Below, one piece after another: positions 48,801-59,868 of a stretch of 64,000 nucleotides of DNA. This stretch comes from Lepidodermella squamata (Eukaryota; Gastrotricha). A program made the translations under genes and the position numbers. Below the pieces are notes generated by a model. It was not told the origin of the DNA. It did not search any database and saw nothing but the letters and a program-made list of their open reading frames with translations. Each line of letters begins with the position of its first letter. Position 1 is the first letter of the stretch. Location: contig JBLDXI010000031.1 in the NCBI GenBank assembly GCA_047495785.1, positions 1,302,001-1,366,000 of the forward strand, written 5' to 3'.

Positions 48801-51800
48801 TGAATTGTTGTCAGAAATTGAGAGTTTTTTAGCCACAAACATATTCTCAATTTCTCGGTGATTTTACGAAATAGAAATCCAATCAAAAGAAATTTAGACT
48901 AGTAAAAATGCGTTTACGCTTACCCTGGTTCGGATTTGATGAATCGAACGTAGTCGGTTTCGTTGGCTCGCCGCACGAATCGAATGCAAGAATTCGCTTC
49001 CACTTCAGCTATCGCACCTAGAATTACTTTCCGCTCATCGTCGGCTAAAACAAAAAAATCATAAAAAATAACAATAATAGCGATAAATTTCCTCAAAGAT
49101 TTTTTTCTCTATTTCTTTTGTTATTTTCCAGAATATTTACATATTTAATTTCTAGAACGTAATTTTTTATCACTTCATTGGACGAAATACTTATTGTTTG
49201 ATTTTTCATAACCAAAAAATGTAAATGTCGCCAAAATAGATTTCTTCTCATCAATTTTGCAGCAGCGTTAGGCAAGTCGATTTAGACAGCCTGGCATTTT
49301 AGATTCATGCAAAGAAGCTCGTGAATTAGCTTCACGAACGTGGAATCTTCTGGTGACCGATTAACCGATTAATCGAACTGATTTGTGTCGGTCCCCAAAA
49401 AAACGATTTTCAAATCGCGATTCAATCGTGATTGACAAATAATTGTGCGCATCACTGAACAGGGGCTGTAATGTTTTACTACTGTTATTTCAGATTTCAC
49501 CTCGAACAGTTTGTTCTATTATTCGTTTTAGTATATTCATTTCAAAGCATGGATTGAAGCTACTCGATGCCGCTAGATCTAACGCGGAAAGGTTCGCTCA
49601 AAGCGAAAATTATTTCAATAAAAACTATAGCGCCACGAGCTCTTTTATTCACCTCGGCCAACCCCGATTCCGCATGGATTGAAGCTACTCGATGCCGCTG
49701 GATCTAATGCGCGTCGAAAACAAGGGTTACAACATCAACTTATGAACTGTTCACCTTTTTCTTAAGCTTCTCCGTCAAGCGCCTCTTACCCTTTTGAGTC
49801 TTCTCAGTTTTTAGTAGAGAAACATTCGCAAAATTTTCTCTGGACTGTGGATAATCTCGGAAGATTTGTGGACGAATTCGGAAAAGTTGTGGACAATCTT
49901 GGAAAATCTGTGGAAAAGCTGAATTTCGTCAAGTTACCTCTGAGGAAAATTAGCCTTCCTACGCTGATCTTTCTAATTTTTTTACCTGATTTTAAGCGAC
50001 CTCAACAGGCAGTAGTCGACGCTGGAAATGGTTGATTATCGGGAAGAACACAAGGACGACGAGCGGAAATGGACCCTCGCGTTTGTAATCTGCTGTTAAA
50101 GAAATCAACACTCCAATGTAGAGCTCTAACCTCAATGAGCCGAAACGTCATGCCCCCAACACCGTCTTTGGGAAATATCCGCTGATGGAAAACCGATATA
50201 ACTCTAATTTATTTGAGACTAAACAGGCATGAATAAATAATGATCTTAATCCGTGTGATTGATATATTTTTTTTCAAAATAACGCGCTGCTAACATGTCG
50301 CAACAACCAGCAACTTCATCGAGCGAAATTTACCGATAATTACGGAATTCCGGAATCGGTTCTACCTGATTTTTTTACCTGATTTTAAGCGACCTCAACA
50401 GGCAGTAGTCGTGATTATCGGGAAGAACATAAGGACGACGAGCGGAAATGGACCCTCGCGTTTGTAATCTGCTGTTAAAGAAATCAGCCCTCCAATGTGG
50501 AGCTCTAATGGCGTTTAACGTTCTTCTCACCCGCTGGCGATTCTTAACCCCAAGCTACCCCGTATGTCGAAACTAAACATATGGAACTGATGGAGAGCTA
50601 CCAGGGTGCTACAGCTTCATATGATAGTTGCCAGCAAAGCTGAAAGCAGCGACGATGACAATGAATGTCAGCGTCAAGGGGCGGGCGAGTCTGTTGTGAT
50701 TAAAATCTTTCAAAATCGCGTCCCGCAGTTCACACAAGTCTACACCTTGCACAGTCATTCTCATGGAACAATTTTTCCTACTCTGTATATATGCTATTAG
50801 CATAAGGAAAAACCAGCGATCTCTGCAAGTTGGCCTTCGACGCCGTTCGATTTCTGTATCCCGGCCGTTTTATCGCAATATGTATCACTAATTTCCTTCA
50901 CCGATGCTAACCAGACATAGGGGGTCGTTCGCGCGTAACGTACAGAAGGAATTCTCCAACCGTACACCCTATTGGAGCCGGCCATCGCAATCCTTAATTT
51001 TTGTAATGCCGAAATTATTTTTATTGATTTTTAATGGATTTTAGGCCAAAAAATGGTTCAGAAAATGCTTCCTGTAATTTATAAAAAATTTTGAAAACTG
51101 CGTAACGTACAGACTGACTTGTCTTTTGTGTTTTTGACCAATTTTTATTTCCCAATTTCCTATTAGCGAACCATCGCCATCGGTCGAACTCAATTTTAGC
51201 GACAAGAAGCGCCAAAGTACGAATAATAAATAAAAATTAGACTTAGTGGTTCATTATTGCTTATGTGATACCCATGCGAGCGTACAGACAAAGTCGCTCT
51301 CGTAACGTACAGACATATCGAACAAAAGCGGGTACACTTAGATAAACCAGTTTTTTTATTTTTAAGCACCACCACAGGTGCAAAAAATTCCGGCAGGGCT
51401 CTTCAATACTTACGACCGGGTCTAGCCGATGGGAAAAACGTCATTATGAAGGTGCAACTGTTATCGGAAACAGCGGCTGAGAAAGCTGTTCGGAAAACTG
51501 TTCTGTTGTGCCCCTTCGAAGTAAACACAATCTTACACGAATAAGGCGAAAAAAGGAACCGAACAAAGAAGACCCTCGACATTCGGAATGCCTCGGACTG
51601 AGCCGAGAACAAAGAACCTGAACTAATTCACTTGATCATTTGAAGAATTGATAATTCAACTTGAAATAATCTATCTCCGAAGCCTCAAATTCAGGTTGCT
51701 CCCCAAAAATTGAAGGAAAAAATAATAATTCTCGAAAAATATTGTTATGAAATGCAACTTACGAAATTGATCGGCGGCTATTTCATACGGGACTACCTTT

Positions 51801-52162
51801 TCGCGCCACACTTGGTACTTTTTGCGCACGTAAGCATCACTTTCCGGCCAGTTGCGGATCATCTCTTCCTGGTACCGCTTCTTGTCCATTATCGTCAATT
51901 TCGGTTTATTAGTCAGTGTCGCGACGCTTTCCGGCGCCGCGGGTGGCGAATCAGCGCGGGGCAGGATGACGCGGTTCGGCGCCAGACCGGCTGGTTGGCC
52001 GAAAAACGAGCTCTTCCACGAATTCGAGTACATCTCAACAACCATAGGGTCGGCTCGGCTTCGACTATTCGATAGGAGAATGGCGAAAAATACGCAGTAT
52101 AACGCGACGGACAGCGCGTTTATCCGCCAAAACCACGATAATTGATGCCGGCTGAGTCGCAT
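45898..52162 (-). CDS. Astacin-family (M12A) zinc metalloprotease with altered Met-turn
   Basis: Three exons, 52162-51763, 49044-48924 and 46423-45898, join in phase for 348 residues. An N-terminal hydrophobic segment (NALSVALYCVFFAILL) is a signal or type II anchor. A pro-region follows, then the mature start REKVVPYEIAADQF, then SCIRFVRRANETDYVRFI and GCFSHVGHQGGEQWVNL. The zinc signature HELMHVLGWFHEHSRPDRD (204-222) has all three His and the catalytic Glu205. The Met-turn reads SVTHY, with Thr262 (ACG at 46159-46161, minus strand) in place of the near-universal Met; the zinc-ligand Tyr264 is kept. The domain ends LRRGYACGN, then a hydrophobic tail. EGF or CUB domains are absent. Both introns are long and full of repeat relics. 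The tail could be a membrane or GPI anchor. Confidence 0.88.
47299..47601 (+). CDS. Hypothetical 100-residue frame in the astacin intron
   Basis: An intact frame from ATG 47299 to a stop at 47601 with coding-like composition (MNQIIIVKLSIGSKNL at the start, LDDDGAMIFATTFAWFF near the end). It matches no family I recognise. It lies antisense in an intron that also holds a LINE relic, so it may be part of a degraded mobile element, as may the open frame just after it (47645-47884). Confidence 0.22.
   Translation: MNQIIIVKLSIGSKNLHLPANPATFETLLDILAEGMAMERDITACCLAISKYLRTKKGEDFLYYLDDDGAMIFATTFAWFFNAYSQGEMVVFRRNLQIGA
48150..48540 (+). mobile_element. LINE (non-LTR retrotransposon) 3' fragment
   Basis: The frame encodes ENRLNTIEYRWLRSIAGVHL, then RLSNFGHIIDYNEE and PRGRPRTRWI. 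This series (first RW-R-AG, later FGH and GRPRTRW) is typical of the region after the reverse transcriptase of non-LTR retrotransposons. The fragment is short, has no catalytic reverse transcriptase motifs, and sits in the astacin intron on the opposite strand. It is a dead relic. Confidence 0.7.
49547..49711. repeat. 40-bp direct repeat pair
   Basis: Positions 49547-49586 and 49672-49711 are the same 40 bases (starting GCATGGATTGAAGCTACTCG) with two mismatches, 125 bp apart, in an astacin intron. Confidence 0.8.
49977..50509. repeat. About 150-bp near-identical direct repeats flanking 240 bp
   Basis: Copy 1 (about 49977-50129) and copy 2 (about 50371-50509) both start in a T run followed by ACCTGATTTTAAGCGACCTC and end GAGCTCTAA. 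Copy 2 lacks 14 bases after GCAGTAGTCG and differs at only a few other positions. The layout (direct repeats around a short unique core) could be a tiny LTR-type element or a local duplication. It lies in the astacin intron. Confidence 0.75.
50934..51313. repeat. Three exact CGTAACGTACAGA motifs
   Basis: The 13-mer CGTAACGTACAGA occurs at 50934-50946, 51101-51113 and 51301-51313, in the same orientation and 167 and 200 bases apart, with a partial GCGTACAGA at about 51284. Flanks are otherwise unrelated. Confidence 0.75.
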
Positions 52163-54617
52163 GGTTGATAAAAACGGATATTTCCGGGTGGAAATTCGGT
52201 AGAAAATACCGAAAATTTGATAAAATTTCGATAAAATTAACAAAAATTCAAAACAAAAATCTAAACAAATTAAAACAAAAATCGTCAATAAAAAGCGATA
52301 GATTAAATGAAAATATTGGAACGCTAAAATAGGAGAATAATAATATGTGAAAAAGACAAAGATCATAGTTGTTCAAATTTGAAAATCATTCCTGAGTGCA
52401 GAATAGCCGGCCGACACAACAGCTAATCGTCGTTAGGAGCCATGCAATAGAAAGGGCGCCCCTAGCGAGGTGACACAAAGCGCATCAAACATTTGAAGAC
52501 GATGAACTTTGAAATTTACAGCCGTCAACTTGACACGGAAAATTTTTTCGCCTCGTAATAAAAAAAGGCGAGCGAATTGAAGCGCGCGCTCACCTCGCCC
52601 GCGCGTGGATATTCGCTAAAGCGTCTCTCTCTATTGTGTTGCATCATAATATATCGCTATAAAGTCGCGTGCCTCGCTATTTCGGGTGTCCTCGTTATTT
52701 CAGGGTGGCCAAAAAAGGATTCCGCGGAAGAAGGATTCTTCAACTTCTTAAAACAGCTCATTAAATTGACGCGGCTTCTTGGTCACCCTATATGTCGCAT
52801 TCTATTGTGTCGAAATGTCGAATTTCAGAAATATTTTCCGAACTCCCAATTAATTTTCGAACTTTTGAAAAAAAATTTAAAAAAATAGGACAAAACGCAA
52901 ACGGTTCTTCAAAAGTAGCTTTTCGATTTCTAGAAAAATCGATGTTCCGACATTTAGGGCAGATATTCAAGCAGTCTTAAAAATCCCCAATTAAATTAGG
53001 AAAGACTCAAGACATCGCTTTCCGAATTTATATTGGATTTCCCAGGGAAAACTTGATTTTTTGTGTGCAGTTATAGCTGCTTATTTTTTTGCGATTTCAA
53101 ACTATAGAGTGAGAAATTTCGAAATATATTTCTGTAGTCACAAGTAGGAAACAACACAGCGTTCTCGGGATTTTTTGTAACGAATAAAGAGAAAATAAAT
53201 ATTTCTATAATTATCCAGCGGAATACCGGTGTCTCATGAGCAAATACATCTCAACAATGTGAGAAGAAAACAGAGGCGATAATATTGCAATATAAATAAT
53301 GAGACACCTTAAAACAGAGCAAAGTTGCTGCTTGATTGGTCAACAAAAAGTCGCAACAAGGCAGGCGACGCGATGTGACGAGTGGAAAATACTAATAAAA
53401 ATAATAACGCCATTGTTTGCATGCCAATTTTCATGCGGGCGGGCGGGAACAAACCGAAAAACGGTAACAATACGGCCGCGTCGTTTGGTTTTTCCATAAT
53501 ATTCAATAATAAATTATAATGAACAATGGGACACCACCTTTTTGCCGCCTATCTATCTATCACTCTCAGTGCCTCGATTGCGGCCGCCCGTGTGTTGTAA
53601 CATTGTGTTGCGCGTATTTACATTTATTACTACACTTTGCATATCGCATATGTTGACTTTACGCGCGTGTGCGCAATATTTTTCCGCCCCGAATGGTAAT
53701 AATGAGCGCGCTAATTATGTCACGCGGTGACTACGCATTATGGTATGAGGACTGACTGATGATGATCATCGCGCGCCTCCTTTGTGCCGCGTGTTTGAAC
53801 AAAGGCCAAAGGCCGCGCCGTTTCCTGATCGCCCGTCCGCGGTCTCCAACAGACGTGTCTGCGCAAACACATGCCGGACACACCGGATCACGTCATTACG
53901 GTAACAAAGTTGACCCTTCATATACCGAAAAATACCAAAAACGAATTCGAAAAAAACACATAAAAATATGAAATTTCCAAAATTCAAGAAATTTTAAAAT
54001 TGAAAATATAAATAAAACTACATCATGGTTTCGAAATTATAGCTGAATAGCATTTTTCCAGGCCGCGACAAAAATCAAGCTCTATCACATGCTCAGATAA
54101 CCCAATTTTTTGTAACTGTCACGAAGACACAAGTACCATCGCAATTTTTTTGTTTTTATCGATTTTTTTCAACAAATGTCTGCTAGTAAATTGCCTTCAT
54201 ATTATTACTAGGGAAATTTGTTATTTGATTAGAATAATGGAGTGGCTATTGGTGCATAGTTTTGCATTACTTTTTGTCAATATTTTCATTCGAGTCTTTT
54301 TTATCAAGTATTTTTTGTCGGCTCATAGCTGACCATCACAGTTCGAACCACGATGGATGAAAATGGGAAAATAGAAAATTTAAGGTGGCTGGTATTACCC
54401 AACAAACTTTAATGGAGACAATTAGGATTAAAACCTTTCGAGCAGCAAACAGCCTCGATTTTTCGCTAAATTACACACCTAAAAATACACGAAATTTCTG
54501 TCAAAATAAGACATTTAGGTCTAACATTAATCCATAAAGTCAGGCTCATTTTTATTCCATTTTTTTCTTTTGGTAAAATATTTTTATTGAAAAAATTCGA
54601 TCACAACAAAAGACCAA
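52163..54617. other. Upstream flank of the astacin gene to the GTPBP10 3' end
   Basis: No gene is supported in this 2.4-kb stretch. It holds a small hairpin relic (52701-52790), a CG-rich patch near 52560-52610 beside the astacin start, and another CG-containing patch at about 53550-53890. The rest is AT-rich with scattered short frames. Confidence 0.5.
52701..52790. mobile_element. Short decayed relative of the 7025-7208 hairpin MITE
   Basis: The ends CAGGGTGGCCAAAAAA and TTGGTCACCCTA are imperfect inverted repeats matching the ends of the element at 7025-7208. The interior shares the CTTCAACTTCTTAAAA and CTCATTAAATTGA words with that copy. It is about half the length, consistent with internal deletion. 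Confidence 0.6.
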
Positions 54618-57600
54618 TCAGACCAGAATAGGCCCTTTCACGCCAAGACTAGATTCGAGCTTCTCATCGGCGATAATGGATTTTTGAGCAAGTTCAGCTT
54701 CGCGTTTCCGGTCGTCGATCACGTCGAGCCAGTGGCGAATTTTCTGCTTCAGCGGGTCGATGCCTAGCCCGGTTTTGCAGGAAATCGGTAGAATTTCAGA
54801 AAAATCGACCAACTGCCGGGGTCGAACTTCTTCCGGCAATTGATTCATCGACTCGGGTAAAGCGGCTAACATCTCTTTCAGCTTACCAAATTGCAAATCG
54901 GAATCTGGTTAAGAAAACAAAATTGATCAATTTACCTGATAAAAGGCAACTAATTCTCTATTCATCAGGTTTTTTCCTAAATTTCGATTAAATTTTGGAA
55001 GAAATCATAATCTCATATATATGTTAATATCCGCGGCGAAATTCCTCCCAAAAATTAAGCTGGGAAAAATCCGAGCGCTATCACTCGTTACACCTCGACA
55101 CCTAATTACCCACCTAATTAGCCACTTTCCAAGATGAAATAATTTCGCGCCATCCCAAAAATTCGATAAGTATTGTCATAAAGTTGATGACACGCAATCG
55201 GACAAGGTGCTCCAATTACTTGTGCGATTATTAATAATTGCGATATTATAACGCGTGATTCAACATACCAAAAATAGGTCACTAAAGCAATACACTTGTC
55301 AGAACAAATTTAGCTTAGAATTGTTCACCACAGGTTACCGCGAGACGGCTGTCCGTCACCGGCCTGGGATAAGTCTAGGTAGGTAAAACGAACCACCTGG
55401 AAAATGCGGGGGAATTCGAGTATATTAAACCACCGGCGATGACAAATTTCCACCATTCAACTCGTCTGACTTTGATCAAATTTCGAAATTTCGAATATTC
55501 CATATTCATAATGTACATTTTGGTTGCTTCATTTTTCGCATTAATTCTCGCGATGACTTCAATTGACACCATTTCGGCCAGTCCAGTTTCGATAAATTCA
55601 GCCAAATTGGCAAACAATAACGCCGATAAGGACGACAATACTACACTACGTAAGTTTCTTCAGACATTTTTTTATTCAATCGTTAAATTTGTACGAAAAT
55701 CAGAAAATCGAAACTTGGAATAAGCTACATTCGAAATTCTAAACATTTTTCGAAAAGAATCAAGGAAACTTGTCCTTTTAAAAATTATATTTAATGTTTT
55801 CATTTTTTGGGATTAAATGGCGAATAATTTTGACGATTAATGTCTTCCCGATTTTATTTTCATATATTCATATTATTTCTCTCTTTTCCAAATAGGGCGG
55901 AACGTTGCGAATTTGGTAAAAAGAAGCGATGTGGCTCAATTGGCGCAACTTATCCACGCGGCAAGGCAGCAACGCCAGCGAAATCGCATGAGCAAATGCG
56001 TAGCTACCCTCGGCTCTTGGGCGATTTGCAACCAATCTGTTAGTTTCTACATCTGGGCGCAACTGCTGGCCCGCGAAATTCTAGCCGGAAATTAGCCAGA
56101 TTTATTGTTCAAATTAGGTATCAAAAATATTATTGTACTCGTCAATTATATTAATAACGAAATAAAAATAGCAGGATAGTCAAACAAATCTTGATTACAA
56201 GTTTCCGTTCCCGATAATTTCGTCCTATTTTAATTACTAATTCCGAAAATTGCCACTCTAAATTTGCGGATTGCATGTATTCAGGCACATTTTTATACAA
56301 ATAATTTAGAACGCCTTTGCGAGATTTTTAGTTTCGCGTTTTTCCGACTACGCGCTATAACAGGCGTGAAACATCAAGTTTGGAAATCTGCGGTAAATTC
56401 GGTGTCCTTCTGCGTCATTTCGTCACTCACGTGATCATGACTGACCATGACTTGGGATGTACTAAATACCGGCGTATCGATTTTGAAGGCAGAACAAGCA
56501 TGCCACACCAAATCTGTTTCGAGCAGCGCTGTACGTTAGTTTTTAATTCCTTCAAGCGGCGGCATAAGATTGACCGAGCTTTCTCGGCATGCAGCACCAA
56601 GCTGCAACTATTCGCCCGTAGGTTCTCAATTTCCGCTACACAGCTGGCCGCCAATGGGGCCTTTACTATTAGTATTTCTACTTTCGAGCCTCTTAATCAT
56701 CATTCGATGGGTTTTTTCGTTTGATCCTATTCAGTCAGTTTTTTTCCTGATGAAATTGTCTGATGAAATTATCGTCGGCCAAAGCCTCAGTGCTCAAGAA
56801 GCGCTCAAAGCAGCCGTCGATTCGGCGGAGCAGGAGATCGATAGACCATGTTGTAATCTGTTTCGATACGACGAAGGTCGTGCTTCTGACGCGGAGCAAT
56901 ATTATAATACCATAACTGAATGCGAATTCTGGCGTTTTATTAGCCTTATAAAAAACGAAGACCTTCGAGTTGGCGGTGAGTGCCTGCAGCAAGATTTGGG
57001 CAAGAAAATACGCCTAACCAACAATGCTGCTGTTGGCAATGAACATCAGTTAGCCACACTTTTCGCGGAATTGGCACTCGACTTAAAGCGCCCTATCAAA
57101 TTCATTGACTCGGTATCCCTAACTCAGGCTAATTTGTATTGATAATTGAGGCTAATCCTAATCAAGTAATAAATATGTTGAGCCAAGTACAGGTGTAGTA
57201 AATGCGTAATTTTGAAGTAGTCCGATGAGCTTCTTCCGAACAACAAAACAATTTCGCTTGTCCGAAGTCGCCAACTCGAAGCACCCGGGTTTACGAGCAG
57301 CGGATTTCGCACGCATGTTGACTTTGTTCTTGACCACCTATGAATAGCGAATTTCCATACTCGACTCTGAAAGCGATCAAAAGCACAGGTCGATCTAGGC
57401 TGACGAATGTCAATCTCAATGATTGCGCGGACCCAAGGGTCCAGTTGTCGCTCAGCGACATGTCTACACCATGTTCGCTTCTTAGATATTAATCATTAAA
57501 ATGTCCGCCCCAGAGGCAAAAACAGAGACAGCACAGGAGGCTTACCTTTGAAATTGACAGTCAAAACTGATTGGCTATTCAAAGAATATAACAAAGAAAT

Positions 57601-58937
57601 AGACCAACCTAATTTTTCACACACCGTAAAATTTCAACCTCGAAATTTTGCAAAGTTGAAAAAATATTTGCAAAGGAGAATCGTTCATTTTTTATGTTTT
57701 TGAACCGACTTGAACCCTCAACTCTGAGCTATTATTAGGGATGGGCGATTATTAGAGCAAATAAGGTACTCTATTACTCCCTCTTTTCAGTTCCTCAATT
57801 TTGCAAGACATCGAATCGATGAAATTATGCGTTTTCTTAGAGATTTATGATGAAGAAAACTTGGATTGGCATGCGAGACTCCTGGCGTGGCACTTTTCTT
57901 GCACAGGAGCCAAAAACTTTTGAGAAACACTCAGAAAATAATTCTGGAAAATTCGCTTTCATCGGCAATTTTTGTTGCAATAACCCAGAATATCATCGAT
58001 ATTTACAGCGGTTAAACCGGTTAAGCATCCGAGAGACAGAAACCCACGAAAACTGTAATTAAATCAGGAAAAATATAAAATTACCTGGAAGATCCATTTT
58101 ATTGACAGCCAACAGACTAGTTTTGCCAACCAGCGCCGCGTTATACCGCTCCAGCTCGCTGTTCAGCAGCAGAATCGTCTCGAAGGCACTGCGAAACGGG
58201 TCATTGCCACTCAACTGGAACCCGTTAATGCCAACAACAAACAGCAACAACTGCGTCCGCTCGATGTGTTTCAAAAACGAGTAGCCCAAGCCCTTATTCA
58301 CATGGGCACCCTCGATAAGGCCAGGCAGATCGGCGACACTGATTTGCCGCGAATCTTCATACGAAATTTGACCTAGTTGCGGACGAATTGTCGTGAAGGG
58401 GAATGACGCTATTCTAGGCCTAGCTCGAGATAACGCCGATAGCAGCGAAGATTTGCCAGCATTTGGGAACCCGACCAGCCCAACATCGGCCAATAGCCTC
58501 AAATCGATCGAAACCACTCGAGTTTCGCCCTTTTTACCCGCAAAACCCGTCCCAGGGCACCCGCCTGGCCCTCCTTTGGCCAGATATGCCTTTTCACCTG
58601 GTTTATCGAGTTCGGCCAGAATTTCCCCGTTTTCGTCACGGATGACAACACCCGGCGGGAGGTAAACCTGTAGATCAGGCGCGTCTTTGCCTTTCAGCGC
58701 GAATTTCAGGCTTTTCTCGCCCTGTTTGCCGATGAGGCGTAAATTAGGCGCATCGTGTTTGAGTTTGCCGAGCGAGGCGTTTTCGCGGCACACCGCCAGG
58801 ATGTTCGAACCGCGGCCGCCGTGGCCGCCCATTGCCGGCAGACCGTGACCGCCCGGGCCGCCGCGAACGTAGAGCTGCAGGCTGTCAAACACCAGTTGTT
58901 TCACTTTTTTATTCATTGATTTTTCATTCAAACCCAA
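54618..58937 (-). CDS. GTPBP10: GTPBP10 (Obg-family mitochondrial/nucleolar GTPase)
   Basis: Two exons, 58937-58085 and 54904-54618, join in phase 1 (donor GTAATT, acceptor ACCAG) for 379 residues, near the vertebrate length of 387. A Gly-rich Obg fold comes first (YVRGGPGGHGLPAMGGHGGRG). The GTPase follows: G1 GFPNAGKSS (156-164), G3 DLPG (203-206) within SVADLPGLIEGAHVNKG, and G4 NKMD (279-282). The G5-like SCKTGLG comes from the second exon. GTPBP10-type Obg proteins assist large-subunit assembly of the mitochondrial ribosome. The single intron is 3.2 kb, very long for this window, and contains an antisense peptide-precursor candidate and another open frame. The first Met at 58937 is chosen; Met8 is an alternative. 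Confidence 0.93.
55511..56095 (+). CDS. Putative secreted peptide (neuropeptide-like) precursor nested in the GTPBP10 intron
   Basis: Two exons, 55511-55649 and 55896-56095, join in phase 1 (donor GTAAGT, acceptor AAATAG) for 112 residues. The first residues, MYILVASFFALILAMTSIDT, form a clear signal peptide, probably cut near residue 23. A polar spacer leads to RR (47-48) and LVKR (53-56), a dibasic prohormone-type site. The 56-residue remainder opens SDVAQLAQLIHAARQQR, has a basic cluster at 70-77 and a Cys pair (C81 and C91, CVATLGSWAIC), and ends with the hydrophobic-helical AQLLAREILAGN. This layout suits a processed secreted peptide with one disulfide loop. I do not recognise the family, and no amidation Gly precedes a dibasic site. 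It is antisense to GTPBP10 and wholly within its intron. Confidence 0.6.
56661..57142 (+). CDS. Hypothetical open frame in the GTPBP10 intron
   Basis: Within an open frame ending at 57142 the Met near 56661 gives about 160 residues. It starts with a hydrophobic run (MGPLLLVFLLSSLLIII) that could be a signal peptide or anchor, followed by soluble sequence with ALKAAVDSAEQEIDRPCCNL and YYNTITECEFWRFISL. It resembles no family I know. It lies antisense to GTPBP10 downstream of the peptide candidate. It may be a small real gene or a decayed copy of one. Confidence 0.3.
57143..58084. other. Rest of the GTPBP10 intron
   Basis: No supported gene or clear repeat. Open frames here are short and AT-rich. 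Confidence 0.45.
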
Positions 58938-59868
58938 ATTAGCTAAAACCTAGAATTTTAGAATTAATACAGGCAATAAAATTCATTTTCCAAGATGATT
59001 TTCCTGTAAAAAAATGTGTAAGTTTTCCATTCTTAACCGCTTTACTTGTAGAGTTCACGATCGTTAAAAATGTCAGCTCGAAAATAAGAGATGTCTAGAA
59101 AAATGAAGAGGGAGTTGCTCGGAGGTTGTCCAAATTCGTGAAAATTAAATTGCTAAACTCTAAAATATTCCATTTACTAAAAATTACCCAGTTACTTGAA
59201 CTTTTATGGACAATTTTTAACAAAGTTAAGCAACAAAATTGCCTAACCAAATTGTCCTGTTGCGGAACAAAATTAAAAAAAAGTATAATTTTTTTAATAA
59301 TTGATAAGATCATGGACAAGGCTCTCATATTTATGACAGGGCACTATACAGAATTTTTTGGAATCGCACCTAATTTTTTGGATAATTTATTTGGATTTCT
59401 ATTAATTATTCGTAATATTTCCAAAAATCTTGAAAATTCATTTTTCACGGCCTTACTCATTCAAAAAGGTTCTGATTCGGCTCCGCAACAGGTAAATTTC
59501 GTCCCGCTAAAACTTTCACTGAACGAGGTGAAAAAATGCTGATTTTTATTTGAAATTTCAGTTGCACAGAGAAAAAATGTAGGTATTAGAAAATAATTGT
59601 CCTGATTCATCAAAAGGGGAAAAAACGTTCATAACATAGATCAATCAATTTTCGAGGTGACTTTTTAACGATTTGAACTATCTCTGGAATTCGAAATGCT
59701 TTCACAGCCGTACAATATAAATAGTGTTTATTTCGCGTTTGTCTTCATCAAATTCGGCAGTAAATGTCTGCTAGGTATATTTTCAAAAAGCGAGGATCAG
59801 TGATTTCGAACAAAATAACAACGACTACGATAATTTTTTCAATCACCAAAGAAAATATCAAGTATTAT
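58938..59868. other. Interval between glutathione synthetase and GTPBP10
   Basis: This is the 5' flank of GTPBP10 and the 3' flank of glutathione synthetase. It contains an inverted-repeat element (59256-59492). The long frame at 59126-59542 (+) covers that element and is AT-rich, with no family resemblance. Confidence 0.5.
59256..59492. mobile_element. Possible small inverted-repeat element
   Basis: The perfect 11-bp inverted arms CCTGTTGCGGA (59256-59266) and its complement (59482-59492) bound a 237-bp AT-rich segment. The same word occurs at 13480-13490 inside another decayed repeat with a similar GCGGAACC context, which suggests a dispersed family. Confidence 0.4.

Noticed and set aside
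52163-52366. Upstream extension of the astacin start (Phe-rich, 68 residues)
   Set aside because: It is AT-rich, UTR-like sequence, and the Met at 52162 directly precedes a normal hydrophobic leader.
54340-54360. GTTCGAAC word resembling a tRNA T-loop
   Set aside because: No matching acceptor, D or anticodon stems could be found around it on either strand.
59126-59542. 138-codon plus-strand frame
   Set aside because: It covers an inverted-repeat relic, is AT-rich and resembles no family.
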